From Krasilnikovia cinnamomea (GTDB lineage Bacteria > Actinomycetota > Actinomycetes > Mycobacteriales > Micromonosporaceae), in assembly GCF_004217545.1 (NCBI RefSeq), contig NZ_SHKY01000001.1, forward strand, positions 2,666,001-2,730,000: a DNA stretch of 64,000 nucleotides, written 5' to 3'. Position numbers and translations under genes: made by a program. Each line of letters begins with the position of its first letter. The first letter of the stretch is position 1. Shown piece by piece: positions 50,801-56,534 of the stretch. Below the pieces are notes generated by a model. The model was not told the origin of the DNA, searched no databases, and saw only the letters and a list, made by a program, of their open reading frames with translations.

Positions 50801-52599
50801 GTCAGCGTGTTAACCACCGAGTTGTTGCCCGGGTACCGCACATCGACCTGCGGGGCGACGTTGGTGGCATACGTCAGCTCCAACACCGGCTTGTGCGACC
50901 CACTGTTGTAGTTCGCCGAGGTGAACCGCTTCCACGCGTTCGAGTCGGACTCCGACGCGGTCAACGCCAGACCGTAGTTCGGGTTGCCCTTCGACCAGCC
51001 ATCGATCGTGGCCGGGTTCAGGTTCACCGACACCCACTTACCCTGCGACCGGTTCCCGCCCGTGTTGGTGCACGCCGCACCCGGATCCGTCACCGTCAAC
51101 GACCCGATCGACCCCGAATAGGCCGGGCCGTCCCAGCCCCCGTTGGTCAGATCCGCGACCGTCCACTTCTCCGTGGAGGCCCGCACATCGAACGCCCGGT
51201 CCACCGTGCACGAATAGGTCCAGGACAGGAACAGCTTCAACACGGCCTTGGTGATCCGCTTGCCCTTGAAACCGTCGTCGTCGAACTCGTCGAAGTGAAT
51301 GAACGACCGCGCCTTGACCGTCCCACCGTTGTACGTACCGACCGGCAGGTTGTCACCGTTCTGGTTCGTCGTCGAGTTGTCGTTGTCCACGTACACGTCA
51401 CCCGTGGTGCCGGTGGTCGCGGTCGGGTCCACCCGGACCGGGTAGACCCGCGCCGGGTCGTCCAGCCACGCCCGGTCGGCCTCCACGTGCAGCACCGGCA
51501 CACCGTCACGCTCGGAAAGCTGGTAGGTCACCCCACCCGACTCGGCCGGCGCACCCGAACGCGGATCGACCTTCGAGTCCTGCATCCAACCCTTCGGGAA
51601 CCAGGCGACCGCCTTGCCGTCGGCGTTGCGCAACTCGATGCTGCCGTCGCCGGCCAGCCGCGGCGTCAAACCCTTCAGCGCGAGGGGGAAGGTCCACGAC
51701 GACGGCGCGTCCTTCGACCGCAGGATGAACGTCTCCTTGATACCGGAGTCGAACGTCTGCAACTCCAGGTCGGTCTGCGGGAGGATCCCCGGATACGTCG
51801 CGGTGTTACCGTCCACCACCGGAGTCACCGGCGCCGCACCGTCCAGCGCGTAACCCACACTCTCACCGCTCGGCAGCTTCAACGTCGCCAGCTGCTTGCT
51901 CGCCTCCGGAGCCTTAGCCGCCGGAGCGTCGGCGGGCGCGCTCGGCGCCGTCGACGGCGACACCTCCACCGGCGCCCCGCCCGTCGGCGGCGCCTCGCCC
52001 GTCGGCGGAGCCTCAGCCCCGGCCGGGTCCTTCACGGCTGGAACCTTCGCCGCCAGCGACGCGTCCAGGCTGTTCGCCGCCATGTGCAGCCGCCCGTCGG
52101 CACGCTTCTCCAGATCCGCATCGATCGGCTGGAAGGTGCCGTCCTTGCCCCGGAAGTTCACCGGCCCGGTGTACGTCTTCGCCGTCACCGAGCCGTCCGC
52201 GTTGTCGAACACATCCGAGCGGGCGGTGGACTTGTCCTCGTCCCGCTCGCTGGTCTTCGCGTCGAAGCCGAGGTCCGCGTCGGGGGTGACCTTGCGGCCC
52301 CGGTTCGGGTCGTACGGCTGGTACGAGTCCAGCGTGCCGGGGGCCGGCTTCGGCGCCCGACCGGCACCACCCTGCGCCGTGGTGTCCGCCGTCGTGGCGG
52401 GCCGGTCGCTGCCGCCCGGACCGCGCTTCTGCTGCGGTACCACCGGATCCGGCTTCGCCCACGCCGGCCGCTGCGACACCCACGACCACAACCACGAGAC
52501 CGGCAACTCCGGGTCCCGCACAGCCCCCACGGGGGCGGCGACCGTCAGTCCGAACACGACCGCCGTGACAACAGCGATCTTCCCAGCGGCACGGCGCAT
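41806..52599 (-). CDS. Giant secreted RHS/YD-repeat polymorphic toxin with HINT domain and C-terminal toxin
   Basis: 3597 residues. ATG 52599 follows GGGGGAGGAG. A signal peptide (about 1-26, KIAVVTAVVFGLTVAAP) sends it through Sec. Next come a DNRLRE-like domain (about 390-575), a beta-sandwich region, then YD/RHS repeats (about 700-3015) broken by three LamG-like lectin domains (about 936-1150, 1230-1450, 1966-2173). The RHS core ends in NRYQYGDANPLTVTDPTGHW. A Lys-rich amphipathic stretch (about 3017-3300) precedes the HINT autoprotease (about 3335-3481: CHSFSPDTRVLM, TTQDHPFW, HTYYVLAGKTPVLVHNC). The last ~116 residues (VWVHPNVTKHMTEYM, GGWELKFSQR) are the toxin, family not assigned. It likely attacks neighbouring cells on contact. 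Confidence 0.9.
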   Translation of the reverse strand: MRRAAGKIAVVTAVVFGLTVAAPVGAVRDPELPVSWLWSWVSQRPAWAKPDPVVPQQKRGPGGSDRPATTADTTAQGGAGRAPKPAPGTLDSYQPYDPNRGRKVTPDADLGFDAKTSERDEDKSTARSDVFDNADGSVTAKTYTGPVNFRGKDGTFQPIDADLEKRADGRLHMAANSLDASLAAKVPAVKDPAGAEAPPTGEAPPTGGAPVEVSPSTAPSAPADAPAAKAPEASKQLATLKLPSGESVGYALDGAAPVTPVVDGNTATYPGILPQTDLELQTFDSGIKETFILRSKDAPSSWTFPLALKGLTPRLAGDGSIELRNADGKAVAWFPKGWMQDSKVDPRSGAPAESGGVTYQLSERDGVPVLHVEADRAWLDDPARVYPVRVDPTATTGTTGDVYVDNDNSTTNQNGDNLPVGTYNGGTVKARSFIHFDEFDDDGFKGKRITKAVLKLFLSWTYSCTVDRAFDVRASTEKWTVADLTNGGWDGPAYSGSIGSLTVTDPGAACTNTGGNRSQGKWVSVNLNPATIDGWSKGNPNYGLALTASESDSNAWKRFTSANYNSGSHKPVLELTYATNVAPQVDVRYPGNNSVVNTLTPELLVKGHDSDNWPNQGLSYVYTVLSADGKTTIATSPAVAGTWTVPAGKLAWNTTYLYTVKAYDKVTYSTATPAYAFTTAVPRPMLTSGLAQNSGKGFDASIGNYTTSATDAKVNTVGPSLAITRSYNSLDPRRDNAFGTGWSSILDTRATRVDVGGSVQSVRITYPTGEEVAFGRNSNGTFTPPSGRFSTLTEQSSGGTVTGYTLTDKDATVYTFGRALTGGKVFRLTSIKDANNRALTVAYDAAGNPTTLTSASGRKLGITWQTPAGGTAAHVATVFTDPTKPGDWSTSNTWQYTYAEDRLTKVCQPDNWSQCWTYDYDTTSQYANAVLNVGPKSYWPLGDAAGSVAAKSVVLSNAGMDNARYMFTTSGHPGPLAGGTATATGFNGTSSFVQLPSGLVADGQYQSVSMWFNTTTPGGVLFSYNGDQLTAGTSSRNFTPALYIDKNGKLRGQFWNGLATPIQSNTVVTDGKWHHVVLAGEGDSQTLYVDGVAKGTLAGTIRRYDTSVAEIINIGGGYVGTGWPDHANTGASPARATYFKGSISDVAFFNSTLDASTVATLNASGRAAQPVLSKVTRPSGGVTATVGYDKVTGKVSTVVDENGGTWRLANPTVAGSSLVYAAAVLGARPKDYWRLGDTDVTDAVNEVAGGQATYNSVTLNTAGRFGDTPAASFNGTSSYLELPAEDVPTTGPNTIEMWFKLPAGNTKGGVLFGYQTDGVDEPTTGDWTPALYVGTDGKLRGGLWTNSVDQMTTTATVNDGKWHHVALTATTNAQALYLDGVRAATKSGTVVTTRAQRAFVGAGRWAGGWPGRTTDVGWWPGQISDVAFYDSALNGDQVKNHVDTVKQTAPVAMTMVSGVATAIPMPVSQVAVTTPTGGQQVSSYDLVNGNRIVAQSDVLGNTTMYGYDVGGFASMVYDPNGALTQTLQDARGNTKQSITCQDQSANKCSSVYFTYFPDATSKTLTPNPKNDVLLTTRDGRSASATDDTYLTSNEYDDQGNLTTVTDPLKRVTRTSYTNASSVAADGGTPPAGLPTKVTTPGGATQTVTYFKSGDVAQVTEPNGKITKFTYDGLGQVLTETELTSAHPEGLVTSHSYDRMGRKVTQTDPAVTNRVTGAVHTKVSTTVYDIDGNPTEERTEDTTGGDAPRIQEYSYNQYGQQVSFTTPGGATTTFTYDTSGRIVDQTSPDGVKTRSEYDARGNVLSTTLVGYTGDPNNPSDARDLVLTRNSYDPAGRLATETDAMGWTTTHQYTDNGLEAKVFRTDGTQTHVIEENTYDAAGNLIREVTNNGATTVEHVFDAVNRETSTIADPAGLKRTTSVSYDADDRAVATTQKDASGTVMAKMEALYDVAGRMLAQTTYLTNSGGASPVGRWKLADGAGLKAADSAGNSPATAGSGVSWSDERGGSAVFAGTDAMTTPGAVVDTRRDFTVSAWVKLADTDRLHRAVSGGGGQQQSPFDLAYDKESNRWRFLVVGSDVADAGGTEALSTTVPTVGRWTHLTGTYDAGAGTAKLYVDGNLESTVGGKAFGAASSMIIGAGMWNGYLGNELNGSVSDVQVYQQALTATEVADVTSGAAPASERKVSRTSYTYDADDNVVSATDPNGNTSYTSYDEDGNVVKTTAPAALSETGTSGSVLANAVAWTGYNTFGEVTDNKDANGNWSATFYDADGRPTLQRMPSYTPPGSSELVTPETVSTYNAGGQLETVTDPQGGVTSFAYDQLDRMSKKTAVNGGVTTYSYDLAGDLLSSTDPTGAVTTATYDYLGRVLTQTDVVRQDNTAATTSYTYGYGGWLSETTSPTGVKASTTYNPLGETLTVKDGANNVTTMAYDGAGRPTRTTLADNTYTTTSYDLAGRATKTAAYNAAGTLLQDSSTEYDAAGNVVATIDGRKTRTTFDYDATGMLVRERQPISASDAIETTFGYDLEGNRTRFTDGRGNAFVTTYNAWGLPESQIEPSTPAHPDPADRTFTVVYDTTGRPVKQLLPGGVTLTNAYDAMGRLTKQSGAGAEVDTVDRTFDYDKSGRMTKFSGDQGTNTISYDDRDLPTSITGPSGNSSFTYNPDGALASRTDAAGTTNYRYDTAGRLDKLTNTSKGVDQTYAYNQLSAVTKITHGGTGNTRNFSYDDLHRLTSDELKTGSGTSIAKIEYGWNANSDLTSKKTTNFGGATTTNTYDYDLADRLTSWNNGTTTTVYGYDKSSNRIQNGAKQFTYDARNRLLTGDNANYSYTPRGTLRAVNGVETKTDAFGQVITQGIAGGGAQTYRYDAFGRAIRDGFSYTGLGNDLAGDGEATYVRGTANEVIAETSGATPRYAWTDIHDDIVGQFTATGTTLDASVNYDPLGKVIGSNGGMIGNLGYQSEWTDKSTNRVNMAARWYNTDTGQFDTRDTANNNPAPDSVNANRYQYGDANPLTVTDPTGHWGIDWVKNGIRSVGSALSSGARNISNGIKSVGRAFVNGGKALGSSIKNSLKSGLSKAKSWANAGIKAGKNFLNKSKNAVRDIVSAGKNKLKGYASAAQRKFNNFVNTAKKHIPKRLKDFYHQTKQNFKKAGNFLKQAGKTTLAQLKRTITKPLGAIRDKSSSAKKSLIDFVTDGIGTAASGYKSTVRGTAGSVYDATVGTVTGMYSQFEDAWNQTKADAEAIGRGDMSWGEGFLNQAKRDWNLPGMPGSAWNTLKGLYGEGEAIFTADTPEERAYHASHLGGTLVIMFFGAKGAKGGLPKGGLPKGPRPGALNDIKSAVRDCHSFSPDTRVLMGDWSTRPIKDITAGDLVMASRPTSSILIPKRVELTHRNTDREFSNVTVRYDNERTSVLNTTQDHPFWNKTSRTWSYAKDLKAGDKLKVAGRGTVVVSSVRNYAATKEMRDLAVADIHTYYVLAGKTPVLVHNCGGTVWDDIKGTQSEIPGTPIPKSFELNAGGSRVWVHPNVTKHMTEYMQSVANRGGSTPQINMAAQAQLSSLQSAVGAATKNGVPLNQMVNAGGWELKFSQRSGDPLPALIHGLYTG

Positions 52600-52698
52600 C
52601 GCCGGCTCCTCCCCCGTGATTCGAGAAACCCGAGGGAGTCTGCGGTACTGGCGAGACAGGAATCAAGTCAGGTACGGACGCGAGCCGGTAACGGTTCA

Positions 52699-53262
52699 TC
52701 AATCCTTGGCATCGGACAACACATCAGCGACCACGGAACGCACCCGTTCAGTCACCGCAGCGGGATCGGCATCGTCGATGACAGACACGTTGGCGTGCGC
52801 TTTGCCCGCTCCGACCCGCACAAAATGGACGTTCGGCTGCGACGGCGCCGCGGCATCCAACGCCGCATTGGGCGCCGCGCCAACCGTGAGGATCACGTCA
52901 CACTTGCCACCGACCAGGGTTCCCAGGTAAGTCACCGCGTTCGCACCGGTCTGCGGCCCGTCGACCTCCAGGAACTGCACCTTGCCGTGGGTGTCGAGCG
53001 AGGCCTGCTGCATCCCCGCCCACACCGGCGCCGCCCGCTTGTCGGCCGTCCCACCTGCGGGAGTCAGCAGGCACGCGGTGCTCTCGGTGTAGACCCGGGC
53101 ACGCGGGTCAGGCCGCCCGTCGGGCCACAGCGCCCAGGTCAGCCCACCGGCCACCAGCACCAGGGCGGCACCGCCGCCGATCAACCAGGTCCGCCGCCCA
53201 CCGGGAAGCCGGAAGCCTTCGCGCCCGGCCTTGGCCGCCGAGCCCCGCAGTCGCTTGTCCAT
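52699..53262 (-). CDS. BMP/Med-like single-pass membrane protein upstream of the RHS gene
   Basis: 187 residues. A basic N-terminus and one membrane helix (RTWLIGGGAALVLVAGGLTWAL) lead to an external domain resembling half of a BMP-type periplasmic-binding fold (ARVYTESTACLLTP, CDVILTVGAAPNAALDAAA, PNVHFVRVG). Full BMP proteins are about twice as long, so this is a minimal version and may not bind a ligand in the usual way. It lies 99 nt ahead of the RHS start on the same strand and probably shares its transcript. Confidence 0.75.
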   Translation of the reverse strand: MDKRLRGSAAKAGREGFRLPGGRRTWLIGGGAALVLVAGGLTWALWPDGRPDPRARVYTESTACLLTPAGGTADKRAAPVWAGMQQASLDTHGKVQFLEVDGPQTGANAVTYLGTLVGGKCDVILTVGAAPNAALDAAAPSQPNVHFVRVGAGKAHANVSVIDDADPAAVTERVRSVVADVLSDAKD

Positions 53263-53602
53263 CCGTCCGCCTAACACGGCGCAGAGCGTACCCACGCCGT
53301 CCAGCCCGGCAAGCCGCCGAACGTATCCGGCCCTCGGCCGATGAGGCCACGTCCACGAGCAAATGCGGCGCCGGCCGCCTCCCCAAGACCGTTGCCGCCG
53401 ACAGCACCCGGCAGCGTCGGCAGCCTGAGGTTTGCCAGCACGTACACGATGGCCACGGCCAGGCGAGAGCCAGGATGATTCTCCGGTAGCGGCTGATGGC
53501 CGAGAAGAACCTGGCCACAGTGGGCACAGTACGGATGTGTAGTTCCCGGACGGCTGGAATCTCGATCATGTCAAGCGTCAGGTGGGACGCGAGTGTCAAG
53601 CA

Positions 53603-53619
53603 TGTCCCGTGACGGGACA
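53603..53619. promoter_or_regulatory. Perfect palindrome upstream of the RHS operon
   Basis: TGTCCCGT-G-ACGGGACA (53603-53619) is a perfect inverted repeat. Two TTGTCCAA-type repeats follow at once (53626-53643). The site lies in the 570-nt gap ahead of the BMP-like and RHS genes and could be an operator. The rest of the gap (53263-53602 and 53644-53786) shows no credible gene. Confidence 0.5.
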
Positions 53620-53786
53620 TCCAAGTTGTCCAATTTGTCCAAGTCAGCGTGAGAACTTTCCATACGTCTTCAAGGGCGGCCCTGCGGGCCGCCGCGCGGG
53701 CCGATCCTGCCGGCCGGTCGCGCCTTGCCGCTTCGCTCCCGGCGCGACCCGGCAGCGGCCACCGCGACGCCGGCGGACACGCCGAA

Positions 53787-53819
53787 GCCCCGGCCATCCT
53801 CACTCGGAACGGCCGGGGC
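53787..53819 (-). terminator. Terminator after the lipoprotein gene
   Basis: GCCCCGGCC (53787-53795) pairs with GGCCGGGGC (53811-53819), a 15-nt loop, starting 16 nt past the leftward lipoprotein stop codon. Confidence 0.65.
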
Positions 53820-53835
53820 GCTACTGCCGTTGGGC

Positions 53836-54582
53836 TCAATTCACGACAATGTTGTCGTGCAAGTTGTCGGTTGCGTCGTCGCCGGTGTTGTCGAGGAGAA
53901 TCGGCTCCCTAATGGCGCTCGGGTCCACCGTCGGTGCGCACAGCGGCGCCAGCTGACCGTATGGCATCTGCGGCAAAGCGACCCAGTTGCACGGCACGGC
54001 CCCCACGCCGGCGCCGGACCACGACACAAGCGATCCTTGAACCGACTTGCCGTGGCACGTGACTGCGAAGTCGGCGGTTACCCGCGACACCGTGGTGAAG
54101 CCGATCTGACGACTCCGGTCATGATCCGTTGTGAACGCTTCGTGGACCTGGTCTAGGCCCGACTTGGTCGCCGTGGGTCCGAGCACCTGGTCAGTCCGAC
54201 TTCCGAGGGACGACTGCAGCACGGCGAGCCACCGGGAGGGGGCAACGCCGTCGACGATGTGAGGTTTCAGCGGCCGATCCCAGACATCCCGCAGCTTGCC
54301 GTTGTCGAAGACGGCCGCGCTGGTCACTTCGTCCTGGGTCCGGATGTTCGACCAGACCACCGTGCCTGCCGAGGGCGTGCAATCGGCCACCGCGGCCGAG
54401 GGCCGCGGCACCGGTGAGGCAGTAGCGAGGTCGGTGTCTGCTGGGGCGCCTGAGGAACGAGCACATCCCGTGCTGGTTGCCGCGACGGCAGCCAGCACGG
54501 CAGTTGCCAAAGCAGCCCGAGCGGCCCGGCGTCGCTTCACAGTTCTCTGCCGGGCTACCGTCACCTGAGCCCTGTCGGCCAT
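53836..54582 (-). CDS. Putative lipoprotein of unknown function
   Basis: 248 residues from ATG 54582. A long basic start and hydrophobic core end in a lipobox (ATSTGC), followed by a Ser/Ala/Pro linker. The exported domain contains TVVWSNIRTQDEVTSAAVFD, SRWLAVLQSSLGSRTDQVLG and FAVTCHGKSVQGSLVSW, with two or three Cys. I do not recognise a family. It belongs to the element cargo; the frame is open far upstream, but only the lipobox start is sensible. Confidence 0.7.
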   Translation of the reverse strand: MADRAQVTVARQRTVKRRRAARAALATAVLAAVAATSTGCARSSGAPADTDLATASPVPRPSAAVADCTPSAGTVVWSNIRTQDEVTSAAVFDNGKLRDVWDRPLKPHIVDGVAPSRWLAVLQSSLGSRTDQVLGPTATKSGLDQVHEAFTTDHDRSRQIGFTTVSRVTADFAVTCHGKSVQGSLVSWSGAGVGAVPCNWVALPQMPYGQLAPLCAPTVDPSAIREPILLDNTGDDATDNLHDNIVVN

Positions 54583-54660
54583 CGCGGAGCAGACATGAGC
54601 GCAACGATCGAATACCTCCCGTCTCCACTGCCGCTGCCAGCCGCCAGGCATAGCAGATGT

Positions 54661-54738
54661 GCCTCCGGCGGGTAGGGCCTCCGGCCCTACGACCCGGGAC
54701 AAGCCTCCGGCGGCCGGGGCTCCGCCCCGGGACCCGGG
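54661..54738. repeat. Duplicated hairpin plus GACCCGGG module, candidate transfer locus
   Basis: Two copies of the same three-part unit. GCCTCCGGCGG (54661-54671, 54703-54713), then a TCC-loop hairpin (54672-54690 with 8-bp stem GTAGGGCC; 54714-54730 with 7-bp stem CCGGGGC), then directly GACCCGGG (54691-54698, 54731-54738). The octamers are exactly 40 bp apart. FtsK-like TraB proteins of Streptomyces plasmids bind repeated octamers; the pSVH1 one, as I recall, is GACCCGGA. This could be the element's transfer locus. Confidence 0.6.
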
Positions 54739-54795
54739 CGACTCCGGGATGCCCAGCAGAGACCAGCTCCCCGTCGCGCACCGGAGGCAACCAGA

Positions 54796-54859
54796 CCGCG
54801 CCTGCCTGGGCCAGGTCGTACGTCCGGTAGGGCGCTCCACCTGGCCCAGGCAGGCGCGG
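54796..54859. repeat. Perfect 21-bp inverted repeat near attR
   Basis: Arms 54796-54816 and 54839-54859 are exact reverse complements (inner part CTGCCTGGGCCAGGT) around a 22-nt loop that itself contains CGTACG. It is neither a tRNA nor a usual terminator in size. It may be a replication origin structure or a bidirectional terminator for the element end. Confidence 0.7.
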
Positions 54860-54927
54860 CCCGGCCGAGCGAAGCTTGCGCGACGGGATGCCAGCAGCGG
54901 ACGAAGGTCGGAACGCCGCCGTGACGC

Positions 54928-54954
54928 GGGGAGTGAGCGGGGAGTAGATCTTGG
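54928..54954. other. Candidate integrase arm-type binding sites, right arm
   Basis: GGGGAGTG (54928-54935), GGGGAGTA (54939-54946) and ATCTTGG (54948-54954), the same order and spacing as 26634-26660 beside attL. The sites lie 98 bp inside the right att repeat. Confidence 0.6.
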
Positions 54955-55052
54955 ACTTTGGGCTCGTACGGACCACCGGAGCCCGACACCGACCAACGCC
55001 GTGACCAGGGCGTATAGGCAGAGGCCCACCATGATCCAGATCTCGGGCCTAA

Positions 55053-55099
55053 TTCGGGACGAAGAGGCCGTCGGTTCAAATCCGGCCACCCCGACCACG
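55053..55099 (+). repeat. attR: 47-bp direct repeat, right copy
   Basis: Exact copy of 26518-26564 (tRNA-Pro 3' half). The sequence before it does not form a tRNA 5' half, so this copy is not a functional tRNA. Confidence 0.95.
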
Positions 55100-55139
55100 G
55101 TGAGGCCCTGACCGGCAGAGATGCCGGTCAGGGCCTCAC
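55100..55139 (+). terminator. Original tRNA-Pro terminator, displaced by the element
   Basis: GTGAGGCCCTGACCGGC (55100-55116) pairs perfectly with 55123-55139, a 6-nt loop, then GTTTCTC. It begins at the base next to attR, so before integration it ended the tRNA-Pro transcript. Confidence 0.9.
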
Positions 55140-55603
55140 GTTTCTCAATGAGGTTTTGATTGCCCCCGAAACCCCTCGCAAACGCCGGGGCGCGATCAGA
55201 TTCGGTGTGCCACCCCTGGCAGGCGGCCGGGACTCTCAACGAGCTTCGCGCCACCCGAGCCGCACAGCCTCGCCAACAGCGCGTGACGTCGGACGAGAAC
55301 AACGCCGAAATGACAGCCGATGGTAGGCATCTCCCCGAAGCGGTCCTGAGTGCACAGCGACCTGCAAGGTGATCACCTCTTGGGGTGTGAGGCGGTGCAT
55401 GACGAGCGCCGGCCGTCGCGGTGCCGGGATGCGCGTGCACGCATGAGGGGCGCAGCGAACTTCCGGCCGCCCTCATGACGATCCCGTGGGCTTTCCGACG
55501 AGTCGGACTGCTCCGCGCGCCCAGTCACGGAAGAAATCTGATCCCGATCCCTACCCGAGATATACCCCTAGGGGTTTGGCCGGGACCTACAAGGAGGCTC
55601 GAC
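55140..55603. other. Chromosomal spacer without recognised gene
   Basis: Frames here give no family-like protein or good start. CCCCTAGGGG (55565-55574) is a short palindrome 20 nt ahead of the AAGGAGG site of the next mini-ORF and may belong to its promoter or leader. Confidence 0.4.
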
Positions 55604-55681
55604 ATGGACCTGCATGTCAATCACGGCGCGGCCATGGATCACCGCGCCGATCACCACCCGTCCCGACAGGCGACCACGTGA
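55604..55681 (+). CDS. His-rich 25-residue mini-ORF
   Basis: MDLHVNHGAAMDHRADHH followed by PSRQATT: seven His... a short His-rich peptide with an ideal ribosome site AAGGAGG 6 nt before ATG 55604. Its stop overlaps the GTG start of the next mini-ORF. Both peptides carry VNHG or MNHG near the start. Could be a real small protein, a leader peptide or a chance frame; the ribosome site and coupling favour translation. Confidence 0.45.
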   Translation: MDLHVNHGAAMDHRADHHPSRQATT

Positions 55682-55800
55682 ACCACGGCCCTGCAGACGA
55701 CCTTGCACTGCCTGACCCGGTTGCGCCACCGGCGAGACCCTCGGCACGGCCCTCGCAATGTGGATCATGGCGGCGGTTGAACCGCGAGCTCAACGAGTGA
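55678..55800 (+). CDS. Coupled 40-residue mini-ORF
   Basis: GTG 55678 overlaps the stop of the preceding mini-ORF (GTGA). The peptide starts MNHGPADDLALPDPV, is Pro/Arg-rich and ends RRLNRELNE. It overlaps the end of the convergent methyltransferase gene by 11 nt. No family known; listed because of the coupling and the shared NHG start. Confidence 0.35.
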   Translation: MNHGPADDLALPDPVAPPARPSARPSQCGSWRRLNRELNE

Positions 55801-56461
55801 GCCGGACGAACACGTCAGTCGACCGCGGCCACGTCTGGGCGCAATGCGTGTGCCATTGCAGCGTCGGCCATTTCCCGCTCAGGCGGTCCAGCACGCGTTC
55901 CAGCTGCGGGATGCCCAGCACGTACGGCTCGCCGCTCACCGGCGGGTCGGCGTAGCCAGCGTCGGCGTCGGCATCGCTTATGACATTGAAGACCACGCAC
56001 GGGGAGGCTTGGAGCATTTTGTCAATCATGGTTGCGATGTGGAGGCCGTCTGGATCCACGAAGTGCACGAGGGCACCCGCGCACACGGCGAGGTCGAAAT
56101 CCGCCTCGACCTCGAAATCTTCGCGTGAGAAGTCACCGAGGAGAAACCGGCAGTTGGCGGGCCACCGATCTTGCGCGGCGGCCAAAGCTAGCCGGGAGAC
56201 CTCGACTCCAAGGTAGCGCCGCGGCGCGCATCCACGTGATTCCAAATACCCGATGAGCGCCCCGTAGCCGCATCCGACATCCAGCACAGATAGCGCACGA
56301 TGGAGACGGACGTCTCGCAGTAGCCCGTCGAACACCGCGTGGTGGATCGCGTCGCTGGGCCATTCCACACCGGTTGCGGACATATGATGTGTTTCGAAAA
56401 GTCGATCGTAGTGGGCCGCGATTGCCATGCTTGCCGTCGTGGAAGAGCCGGCCGTGTCCAT
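55790..56461 (-). CDS. Class I SAM-dependent methyltransferase
   Basis: 223 residues from ATG 56461, with GAGAGG 8 nt upstream. Motif I is SVLDVGCGYGALIGYLESRG, followed by YLGVEVSRLALAAAQ, FLLGDFSREDF and LAVCAGALVHFVD. The N-terminal helix MAIAAHYDRLFETHHM resembles small-molecule or nucleoside methyltransferases. It lies 74 nt after queF on the same strand, so it may modify a 7-deazaguanine product; this is inference from position. Confidence 0.85.
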   Translation of the reverse strand: MDTAGSSTTASMAIAAHYDRLFETHHMSATGVEWPSDAIHHAVFDGLLRDVRLHRALSVLDVGCGYGALIGYLESRGCAPRRYLGVEVSRLALAAAQDRWPANCRFLLGDFSREDFEVEADFDLAVCAGALVHFVDPDGLHIATMIDKMLQASPCVVFNVISDADADAGYADPPVSGEPYVLGIPQLERVLDRLSGKWPTLQWHTHCAQTWPRSTDVFVRLTR

Positions 56462-56534
56462 ACTCGGACCTCTCTCAGCCGCATTCGCGGCGGTTTCAAT
56501 ATATCGCTCGGCCAAAGGCTGGTAGGTGCGTGGT

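Noticed and set aside
43555..53274. Two very long plus-strand frames (over 1200 and 1900 codons) opposite the RHS gene
   Set aside because: They are Arg/Val/Gly-rich with no domains; they arise from high third-position GC opposite a real repetitive gene.
55053..55099. Second tRNA gene at attR
   Set aside because: Only the 3' half is present; the preceding bases cannot complete the acceptor, D or anticodon stems.
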